This document shows positions 24,021 to 32,528 of a stretch of 64,000 nt of DNA, piece after piece. The position numbers and the translations under genes were made by a program. Numbering within the stretch: position 1 is the stretch's first letter; every line of letters starts with the position of its first letter. Origin of the DNA: Puccinellia tenuiflora. Taxonomy: Eukaryota > Streptophyta > Magnoliopsida > Poales > Poaceae. The notes under the pieces were generated by a model, which saw nothing but the letters and a program-made list of their open reading frames with translations, ran no database searches and had not been told where the DNA came from. The stretch is from positions 318,933-382,932 of the forward strand of contig QRDG01002501.1 of NCBI GenBank assembly GCA_012064385.1. The letters are read 5' to 3'.

Positions 24021-25890
24021 TTAGAGGTAATAGTAATCGTCTCTATGTACCTCGTCAAACAGATACTTTAACAAGGCCTTATGGTTTTCCCTGGTCCGAT
24101 ACCCCATCCCATGTTGCGATGCATGTCTAACATGATCTTTGAGGCTCTCCCAATTCCCATATTCCGGTTGATCATCAAATGGACATTTGACAGAATAATT
24201 TTCAGAAATATCGATGGTCCCATCCTCCAGTTTCTTGAAAACCTTCCATATGTAGTCCATCTCATCAGACTCGCCCTACATGTGTGAAAGAAACAATCAG
24301 AAACATAATTGGTGGAAAACAAGTAGCAGGACCTAATCTACACACTAGATGAAATAGGGTTTTATTGGCTCACCTCTTTGCTTGACTTATCTGGCTCCTT
24401 TAGTAAGTACTTTAACAAGGCCTTATGGTTTGCCCTGGTCCGGTACCCTATCCCATGTTTCGATGCATGTATAGCATGATCTACAAAGCTTTTCATGTTC
24501 CCGTGATTATCATCAAAGGGACATTTGCTAGAATAATGTTTCCACACATCGAAGGTTCGGTCCTCCATCTTCTCGATAAGCTTCCATGTGTAAGAAACCT
24601 TATTTGTATTGTCCACCGTCTGATCTGACTCGTACTACATGTGTGAAAGAAACAATCATAAACATAATTGGTGGGAAAAAAAGTACCATGCCCTGTCTAG
24701 CATGACCTAATATACACAATAGATGAAATAGGGTTTTACTGGCTCACCTCCTGGTCTGATGAGAACATGTCTCTGGGAGAGAGTATTGGCGATCTGTTCT
24801 CCTTGCTTGACTTAACTTCGGACACGTCTGTCTCCCACTCATTAACCACCGCGCTGGCGTTGCACTCACCATCAGGGGCCTTCAGCGGCTGTTGTTCCGT
24901 GGATACGAGGTGTTGCTCCTCCTTTTGTAAGGCTGCATCGGTGACGTGGTCAGCATCCTGGTGTCCATCTACGCCCTCGTTCTTCTGTGGCGCCTGCTCG
25001 GTGGAAAACAAGTAGCATGCTCGGTGATGACAACACAATCAGCATGACGTAGTTTATACATAGTTAAACACTAGATGAAATATGGTTTAATTGGCTAACC
25101 TCCTCATCAGTGGCCTTAACTGGCTCTGGCTCCTTACCAACAGCGGCGTCCTTGCTCTCAACAACGGCTACTACATCTCCATCATCCCCACAAGTTGACT
25201 TCAGCGGCGGATGCCTGGTGGAGAGTAGGTCTTGCCCCTCCTTCTGTAAGTCCGTTTCGACGACGCAGTCAGCAACATCGTGTCCATCTACACCCTCGGT
25301 CGTCATTGTCGGCTGCACGGTGGTGGCGACATGGTCAGAAATGACATAATAAATCCACGCAATAGATGAGATATGGTTTGACGAGCTCACCTCCTTATTC
25401 GGAGTTACAAGAACATGATCATGATCAAGCAAAACATTCTGAATAGTCCATATACCCTCTCGGCAGATGGCGAACTGAACACGAGCTGGGCAGCTTTTCC
25501 TTTTAGTAGCTTGTCCTTTCTTCGTTTCATTTGTGCATTCGAAGTATCTAGAACATAAAGTCCCATCAGCCCTATGTTTTTTGTGGATTCTCCTTATACT
25601 GAATCCCTTAGTTCTAGCATATGAACTATAAAATTCATATGCCTTTTCTTCAGATTGAAAAGTCATCCCGACTATCGGAACAATCTGCTGAGAAGATGCA
25701 TTCTTAACATCAGGTACATCAATTGAAAGATATAGTTGTCTTCATAAACTGATATTACCCAACAGACACAAAGATACGAGGTAGTAAATATTACTTGATC
25801 AACGTGAAGCGACTCAAGTATTAGATCATTCATGGGATCCCCACAACTTTCATCCACAACGGCCTTCATCCGCGCTGGCTCTGTCATCAA
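24021..25890 (-). CDS. FAR1 DNA-binding domain fused to two zf-XS-like domains (456 aa, six exons)
   Basis: Minus-strand exons 25890-25795, 25687-25391, 25312-25100, 24996-24748, 24634-24374 and 24275-24021 all have lengths divisible by three, GT donors and AG acceptors, and give one open frame of 456 codons with stop TAA. Exon 2 (residues 33-131) is a FAR1 DNA-binding domain: GMTFQSEEKAYEFYSSYA, CSRYFEC, SCPARVQFAI and a final HDHVL. Exons 3 and 4 are acidic and homologous to each other (EGVDGHDVADCV versus EGVDGHQDADHV). Exons 5 and 6 each hold a zf-XS-like domain, YSSKCPFDD (Cys323) and YSVKCPFDD (Cys403), with HASKHGIGYRTRANHKALL and HASQHGMGYRTRENHKALL. There is no transposase or SWIM domain, unlike full FRS proteins. 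The start Met-Met follows an AG, so a 5' UTR exon may lie upstream. A transcription-linked or chromatin role is inferred from FAR1 only. Confidence 0.8.
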
Positions 25891-26438
25891 TCTGCCAATG
25901 TCTCAACTATTTAAAAACATTAAAAAAATATCCCAGAAGTAAATAACATGACTATAGTTTCTACACCGCATTGCTTCAATACACACCAATATTCCGAGCT
26001 GGTGTGCCGTCGTCTGGCGTGCAGCGAGGCAAGGTCTGGCACAGGCCGGCGGGGATGAGCAATTGGCTTGGCGGCGGCACTGGCGGAGAAGATTGTATAG
26101 ATGGGATCGTGCGTGCAATATACAGAAAGTCTGCTAGGCTATCGTGCAAATGCAATCCATCGATTCTAGCCCTAGATTAGTATGCCCATCGTGGTCTTAG
26201 GCCGTTGGCTAATTTTTGCCGGGCCTTGGCTAAACGCATTGGGCTTCCCATTCGAATCAGCAGGTCTGGTCGAGTCGATGGGCTGGGCAGCATGAATTAC
26301 GATCTTCTGCTAATGTTTCATGAATATTTGTAATACTTACGTGGTTCGAGAATTTGAAAATTTTCAGTTTTTCTTTAATATTTCACTTTACTACATGTTT
26401 TACACCACGCACAATTAATTTGGGGTGATTTGGAAATG
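25891..26438. other. Upstream region of the FAR1/zf-XS-like gene
   Basis: No full gene. A GC-rich patch (25985-26160) could be the 5' UTR or promoter. The AG before 25890 on the minus strand permits an upstream non-coding exon. Confidence 0.35.
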
Positions 26439-26580
26439 CACTACAGGAAACGCCAGTAATGCCGAGTCTTATCTATGCCGAAAGGAACGCTCGGCATACA
26501 ATATCATATGCCGACGGTAGTACTAACCCGCTCGGCATAACCTCACCGCTCGGCAGTAACCCACGACAGTGACTCTTTTA
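26439..26580 (+). mobile_element. CACTA transposon terminus with TCGGCATA subterminal repeats
   Basis: The sequence CACTACAGGAAACGCC begins the terminus. Copies of GCTCGGCATA and its variants, in both orientations (ATGCCGAAAGG, CGCTCGGCATA, ATGCCGAC, CTCGGCAGTAAC), follow within 110 bases. This is the usual layout of a CACTA end. No matching GTAGTG end was found within the next 2 kb, so the element is either truncated or ends elsewhere. Confidence 0.7.
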
Positions 26581-26892
26581 TATATAACTACTTTGTGTCT
26601 TTAAAAAAAAAAAGAAAACATGGGCATCTTCCATATCAGTAAGAGAAAGTGACAGCAACCTGACATAGAATCAAACAATTTCATAACCTGACATAGAACA
26701 GCCTAGCTTTTATATAAAAAAGCTCAAACAGAATATTCAACTGGGGTCTTACACCCAGTTTTACAGAATATTCAACACAGACATCTAAACCATCCATCCA
26801 CCACCTGGAAACAGAGCAAGATGCACAGGGAACAAGTTCATATTCAACTACTGGACCAAATAGTTCAGGACATTACTACTTCACCAACTAGT

Positions 26893-27420
26893 TCAGGACA
26901 CCAATCTGATCAACTCGAGATGAAGCCCATAGCGCTTGCTCGAACATGGCGTGAAGCTGAAGACCACTATGTCCCCCTCCTTTAACTTGAACTCAGCCAT
27001 AGGGGCTGCCCATCCAGTTGCTATTTTTGCGTTCGGCCTAGTCAGTCCCATCTTCATCTTCACTTCAAATGTTGTACGGCTCGGGCTGCATTCAACAAGG
27101 ACCTTCAAGGGCTTTGCAAGATAGGGTTTCAGGTAGGCTTTGCTGTACTGAGCTCCAAACTCCTGTCCAAATATAAAGATTGCAACAATTATATAGCAAA
27201 CATGGTAGTTAGGTAGCAAATAGTAAGATTGCAACAATAAATGTACTGTTTCATGTATAAGTAAACAACATCTCACCATCTTGCTTCCTGTTTCCATTGC
27301 ACATGATTCCGACATCCTGTAAACATAAAATTTGATGGGTGACGCCGCAGCACAGTCAACCAGCTCTATCAACTGCTCCACTTGATATGAGCTCAGCCAC
27401 ATATCACTTGCATATATCAT
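26893..27420 (-). CDS. B3-like DNA-binding domain protein (two exons)
   Basis: Exon 2 (27162-26893, 89 aa) starts EFGAQYSKAYLKPYLAKP and holds NAKIATGWAAPMAEFKLKEG, DIVVFSF and HLELIRLVS. This is the strand pattern and GW...L-x-EGD-x-x-x-F core of plant B3 domains. Exon 1 ends at 27277 with an ATG|GTGAGA donor; the 114-base intron is an exact multiple of three, so an unspliced frame also reads through. A likely start is Met at 27420 (MIYASDMWLSSYQVEQLIEL), but the frame stays open to 27693 with a basic, less protein-like N-terminus. The protein is short, as in REM-type or orphan B3 proteins. It lies 450 bases inside a CACTA end, so it may be a gene carried by that transposon. Expression is unknown. 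Confidence 0.6.
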   Translation of the reverse strand: MIYASDMWLSSYQVEQLIELVDCAAASPIKFYVYRMSESCAMETGSKMVRCCLLIHETVHLLLQSYYLLPNYHVCYIIVAIFIFGQEFGAQYSKAYLKPYLAKPLKVLVECSPSRTTFEVKMKMGLTRPNAKIATGWAAPMAEFKLKEGDIVVFSFTPCSSKRYGLHLELIRLVS

Positions 27421-27864
27421 ATGCTTGTCGAAGCCGCGAGATCCCTTATGACGAGGTCCTATATGTAACAAAATCAAATCGCCGAAGGGGAAGGAGCGGG
27501 AGCACGGAGGAGAGGGGAACCGACGGGGGAGGAGGAAATGGAGCGATGGATATCTGCACGGTTCCCGACATTTGAACGTGCCGCCCCTGCCCACTACGCG
27601 CACCCCAGGTTCGTGTCCATGGAAAAAACTACTTCCGCGCGCACCGTCGGATCGCCATCGCGCGGTCCAGCGCGTGACCTCGCGATTTGCCACACCGAAG
27701 TCGGTTGTAAGTTAGAAATTGCGTTAGATTTATAACTAATAGACCTTTTCTTTGTCGAAATGTTCCAAAATTTCCTAAAATAAAAGGAAAAAAGTATGTT
27801 ATCAAAAGAGCTTATTTATTTTTTAGGACTAAGCAAAAGGGTTCGCAAATATGACCTACCCAAC

Positions 27865-28140
27865 ACTCCCATTTCCGGTGCAACAGATCGAAGCATGTGA
27901 TAATAAGGGGACAAAGTTGGTTTTAAATGTTCATATGACCTACACTAACACAAACAAGTAGCAAAGTCCACCGAGGTACCCCCTTTGGACCACACTTATC
28001 CCGCACGAAGGTTCTGCTCTTCTAAGTGGAAACTCCCATTTCGAGTGCAACGGATGGAAGCATGTGATAACAAGGGGCTAAAGTTGGTTTTATATGTTCA
28101 TATGACCTACCCTAACACAAACAAGTAAAAAAGTCCACTG
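27865..28140 (+). repeat. Two diverged copies of a roughly 167-bp direct repeat
   Basis: The phrases AACTCCCATTT, GAAGCATGTGATAA and AGTTGGTTTTA, then ATGTTCATATGACCTAC and ACCCCCTTTGGAC, occur in the same order twice, starting at about 27865 and 28032. The stretch leads directly into the array at 28180. Confidence 0.7.
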
Positions 28141-28179
28141 AGCTACCCCCTTTGGACGTCTGTGGAAGGGGTAGACGAC

Positions 28180-30672
28180 ACAGTTGAATTTCGATCAACT
28201 TTGGGGGTGGGGGGTGTCGACGGAATGATATGATGGGCTCCGGAGCCTGCCATATCCACTTGACGCACCTGATCACAACCCCACCCGCACGCGACACTCC
28301 CCCCATCTAGTTGTACAACTCCCGTGAAGGGGGGGTGTGGACCCGCATGCAACTATCCCAATCACCTTTCAGTTTTTTGACCTCCTCCAGATTAAATTAA
28401 AGCTTAATCTTTTCTAAATCTTATGTAAATGTTTTACTCTTTGTGTTAAACTCAAGTCCAAGTCTTTTTCAGTTAAACTGAGATTAAAACAACATGGTAG
28501 TAATGTCTAAATAGGTATAAATAATAGCAACATTGTCACTTGTGGGTCCACATGCCCCCAGGGTTTAGGGTCTTGGGGAAGATGTAGTTGTCTAGGGTTG
28601 TTACATGTGGGTCCACATGTATGGAATGTGGTTGATTACCTTGTACCACCGTTGGTATACGTGGACTCATATACAAGACTCCTAACCATTGAGTTGTGCA
28701 TCTATCACCTTGGGGCATGTGGACCCACATGCGACACTCCTCCCATATATTTCCTTGGGGCATGTGGAATCTACAACATCATGAATCGAAAATCGGCAGC
28801 AAGCAAATGAACACCACCTCACCACTGGCCCACCTACCACCCTCACATGCGCAGATCTCTTGGATTGCCTGCCATATCCACCTGACGCACCTGATCACAG
28901 CCCCACCCGCACGCGACACTCCCCCCATCTAGTTGTACAACTCCCGTGAATGGGGGGGTGTGTGGACCCGCATGCAACTATCCCAATCACCTTTAAGTTT
29001 TTTGACCTCCTCCAGATTAAATTAAAGCTTAATCTTTTCTAAATCTTATGTAAATGTTTTACTCTTTGTGTTAAACTCAAGTCCAAGTCTTTTTCAGTTA
29101 AACTGAGATTAAAACAACATGGTAGTCATGTCTAATTAGGTCTATATGGCTTAAAAATAATAGCAACATTGTCACTTGTGGGTCCACATGCCCCAGGGTT
29201 TAGGGTCTTGGGGAAGATGTAGTTGTCTAGGGTTGTTACATGTGGGTCCACATGTATGGAATGTGGTTGATTACCTTGTACCACCGTTGGTATACGTGGA
29301 CTCATATACAAGACTCCTAACCATTGAGTTGTGCATCTATCACCTTGGGGCATGTGGACCCACATGCGACACTCCCCCCATCTATCACCTTGGGGCATGT
29401 AGAATCTACAACATCATGAATCGACAATCGGCAGCAAGCAAATGAACACCACCTCACCACTGGCCCACCTACCACCCGCACGCGCGCAGATCTCTTGGAT
29501 TGCCTGCCATATCCATCTGACGCACCTGATCACAGCCCCACCCGCACGCGACACTCCCCCCATCTAGTTGTACAACTCCCGTGAAAGGGGGATGTGGACC
29601 CGCATGCAACTATCCCAATCACCTTTAATATTTGTTGACCTCCTCCAGATTAAATTAAAGCTTAATCTTTTCTAAATCTTATGTAAATGTTTTACTCTTT
29701 GTGTTAAACTGAAGTCCTAGTCTTTTTCAGTTAAACTGAGATTAAAACAACATGGTAGTCATGTCTAAATAGGTCTATATGGATTAAAAATAATAGCAAG
29801 ATTGTCACTTGTGGGTCCACATGCCTCCAGGGTTTAGGGTCTTGGGGAAGATGTAGTTGTCTAGGGTTGTTACATATGGGTCCACATGTATGGAATGTGG
29901 TTGATTACCTTGTACCACCGTTTGCAACATTGGGGCATGGGACACAACATGTTGGCAACCGAATTGCACGTTTTCGGGTATTTTTTGCCATGATAGGCAA
30001 GACAGTACTGCCGAATCACCCATTTGAATCGTGACCCAGGGTAACTAGTTGAAATGCCTAAATTTATCACAAACTAGTGAGTTTTATGGAGTGGGATGCA
30101 AGGATTTCATTGTTTGTCGTAAACATGCAACGAAAAGTGCCAAGTATCGTCCCGGTTAATTAACAACACGTCCGGTGATTCGATGGTATAGCCAATGGGA
30201 TTGTGCATCAAACAAGTTGTGGAATGGGTTCAAACATTGTGTGAGTGGTCCACTATTCTCTGATGAAACCACTACTTGTGTAAATGTTTTACTCTTTGTG
30301 TTAAACTCAAGTCCAAGTCTTTTTCAGTTAAACTGAGATTAAAACAACATGTTAGTCATGTCTAATTAGGTCTATATGGCTTAAAAATAATAGCAACATT
30401 GTCACTTGTGGGTCCACATGCCCCAGGGTTTAGGGTCTTGGGGAAGATGTAGTTGTCTAGGGTTGTTACATGTGGGTCCACATGTATGGAATGTGGTTGA
30501 TTACCTTGTACCACCGTTGGTATACGTGGACTCATATACAAGACTCCTAACCATTGAGTTGTGCATCTATCACCTTGGGGCATGTGGACCCACATGCGAC
30601 ACTCCCCCCATCTATCACCTTGGGGCATGTAGAATCTACAACATCATGAATCGACAATCGGCAGCAAGCAAA
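28180..30672 (+). repeat. Second tandem array, period about 625-632 bp, interrupted
   Basis: The segment CGCATGCAACTATCCCAATC recurs at about 28344, 28969 and 29601, so the period is 625-632 bases. Each unit holds ATGTGGGTCCACATG, GTGGACCCACATGC and GGGGCATGTGGA words. The third unit breaks at about 29932. Unrelated DNA occupies 29933-30280, and unit sequence resumes at about 30281. The stretch 29048-29440 is almost identical to 30280-30672, whereas the first unit is more diverged. The mirrored 60-90-residue frames are repeat by-products. Confidence 0.9.
29933..30280. other. Non-repeat insert inside the second array
   Basis: About 348 bases without similarity to the flanking units, beginning GCAACATTGGGGCATGGGAC. 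No terminal repeats or target duplication were seen. It could be a different repeat type or filler from repair. Confidence 0.5.
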
Positions 30673-31110
30673 TAAACAGAACAGAAAAGAAAAAGAAAAA
30701 TGAAAACAAAAGAAAAAGAAAGAAAAGAGAAACAAAAAAACTGTAAATGGGCCGGCCCATGAAGCCAGGGCGGTACGCCAGCAGCTCAACCAGGGTGCGC
30801 GGCGCGACAACTTCTTGCCGCTAAAGGCGGCAAATAGGGTTTGCCTCCTTCCACTCTTTTCTGTTCGTCCTCCGCCGCCGCCCTGATCGGATCGCCGTCC
30901 CTGCCGCACCCCCCTCCTCTCTTCCCCGTTCTTCCGCAGCCGCCGCCGCCCCTGTCGCTCGCATTCCGCCGTACCTGACCCCGTCCTCGCCCCACAGCTA
31001 CTTGAGTCCCCGCCTCTCGCAGATCCTTCTTAGCTGCCGGCACTTGGAGTTCTGCGACCAGCTTCTCCGTGCACTCCAGGACAAGTTCTGCTCCCAGTTC
31101 ACCATCAAAG
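30673..31110 (+). promoter_or_regulatory. Purine tract and GC-rich promoter/5'-exon-like block
   Basis: 30674-30738 is almost pure A/G (AAAAGAAAAAGAAA type). It is followed by TGGGCCGGCCCA at 30749, a palindromic site-II/TCP class I type box, then a hairpin-like TTGCCGCTAAAGGCGGCAA at 30815 and a GC-rich block ending ACCATCAAAG|GTAAAT at 31110, which looks like an exon end. It resembles a captured or native promoter plus first exon. The encoded peptide was not recognised. Confidence 0.4.
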
Positions 31111-31138
31111 GTAAATCCTTGCACTTGTAGGCACCAGA

Positions 31139-31273
31139 AATCCGAATGATTTCTAGTTCACTTCGGTGCTGATCTAGTACATGTTGTCTTGCTTGGTTCA
31201 GATTGAGCCTCATGTATAAGTTAATTTTTTTGAATTTAAGCCTCATGTATAAGTTAAAGTATATTAGAGTACC
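31139..31273 (+). repeat. Direct duplication, copy 1 (copy 2 at 32039-32172)
   Basis: About 134 bases beginning TCCGAATGAT and including ACTTCGGTGCTGATCTAGTA and GCCTCATGTATAAGTTAA recur at 32039-32172 with only a few changes. Copy 2 abuts the broken end of the NAD(P)H dehydrogenase exon. Confidence 0.85.
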
Positions 31274-31854
31274 ACATTCCCTAAGGGGGGCGCCCGGACC
31301 ATCCCCTTCGTGATCCTGTGTCGAGTCTACCAATTCTAGTTTATTTTCCCTACCCTGGGGTGTGTTTATATAACATTCATGTTGCCCTATACACATAGTA
31401 CATACTCGACACCAAGTCTTACAATATTTCTGCATGCTGTAAGAGCCTCTCCTGCAATCAGATAAACAGAAGTGCAACTGGTAATGGCGACATTGGTAGA
31501 AGATTGGGTAATAGGATTGATTATCACAGCATAGATATTGTCCTTGTCTCAATCAATTTTAACTGTCATTCAGTCACAACTTAAAGAATATTTTTCAGTA
31601 AGGGGGTGGCTTCTATGAACACACATATGAGGTTCCTAGTTCATGAACTCCTAAATGTTGTGTATTCATAGAATATCTGTTTTACCATAACTCCTAAGCA
31701 TTTGGCTTTCAATTAAGGACAGCTTCATTAGAGAGTACAATGATGAGGTCATTTATGATGGCTGAGTAGTTCCAAGGAATTCTAAATGTTTTGCTGTGCT
31801 AGAACAGCTACCTTATTTGCAAACCTGCTGACTCTCTGTTTGCTAATTTTGCAG

Positions 31855-32040
31855 TAGTGGAGGAGGCCTTGTTGCATTTGCAGACTCTCAGTTGGACCAG
31901 CCCCAAGGACCAAAAAAGAAGAAAGTTGTGGTTCTTGGGACTGGCTGGGCTGGCACCACATTCCTGAGAAATCTTGATAGCAAACTGTATGATGTCCAGG
32001 TCATTTCACCTCGGAACTACTTTGCATTCACACCCTTGCT
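31855..32040 (+). pseudogene. Captured exon fragment of external NAD(P)H dehydrogenase (NDB type)
   Basis: After a TTTTGCAG acceptor, one open frame encodes SGGGLVAFADSQLDQ, then KKKKVVVLGTGWAGTTFLRN, then NLDSKLYDVQVISPRNYFAF and TPLL. GTGWAG is the FAD-binding Rossmann glycine motif of type II NAD(P)H dehydrogenases of the outer face of the inner mitochondrial membrane. Only about 61 codons are present. The exon breaks off inside the expected PLLPSV segment and joins copy 2 of the local duplication. The rest of the gene is absent, so this is a transduplicated fragment. Confidence 0.85.
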
Positions 32041-32236
32041 CCGAATGATTCATAGTTCACTTCGGTGCTGATCTAGTACATGTTGTCTTGCTTGGTTCAG
32101 ATTGAGCCTCATGTATAAGTTAATTTTTTTGCATTTAAGCCTCATGTATAAGTTAAAGTATATTAGAGTACCTAAAAGTTTGATATAAAGATGTAGCTGG
32201 AGCATTGTTCTGACCTGTTTGTTATTTATTATTCAG

Positions 32237-32329
32237 GGATTGAGGGGAGAGGATTTATATTTAGCCGGGAGATTGCATTAGCCATCGGTGCCAAGTTCAT
32301 ACCGCTACGTAAGCCAAAGAAACTCCTAG
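32237..32329 (+). pseudogene. Captured exon of adenine phosphoribosyltransferase
   Basis: Between a TTCAG acceptor and a GTGAGG donor, the frame encodes GIEGRGFIFSREIALAIGAK then FIPLRKPKKLLG. This matches the core of plant APRT (GIEARGFIFG-x-x-IALAIGAKF-x-PLRKPKKLPG), with changes at the usual Ala (Gly), GPP (SRE) and Pro (Leu). It is one exon of about 31 codons; the PRPP-binding loop and the rest are absent. It lies 200 bases upstream of the FRS gene, next to the NAD(P)H dehydrogenase fragment. This is a gene-fragment capture pattern like that of Pack-MULEs or Helitrons. Confidence 0.8.
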
Positions 32330-32528
32330 GTGAGGTTTTCCTTAGCTTCATTTGGGGATAATTTATATGGCCACATGGCTGATTGATTATGCATCTTAAT
32401 TATCAAAAAGTTATGGAACCGAGTTGAAAAACAATTTGTTTGTTACTTGCTTAGACCGTTGCATTATTATCTTCTGCGGCCTGCATATGTAACATGGTAT
32501 ATGCATTTTTCGTTGGCAGCAGAAGGTT

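Noticed and set aside
15500..30672. Regular repeats considered as CRISPR-like arrays
   Set aside because: Period is 625 bases with no short repeat/unique spacer alternation, in a plant nuclear genome with no cas genes.
30547..31124. Minus-strand frames of 112-120 residues
   Set aside because: They read across the purine tract and GC-rich leader opposite the captured exons and show low-complexity Arg/Gly and Phe/Ser runs only.
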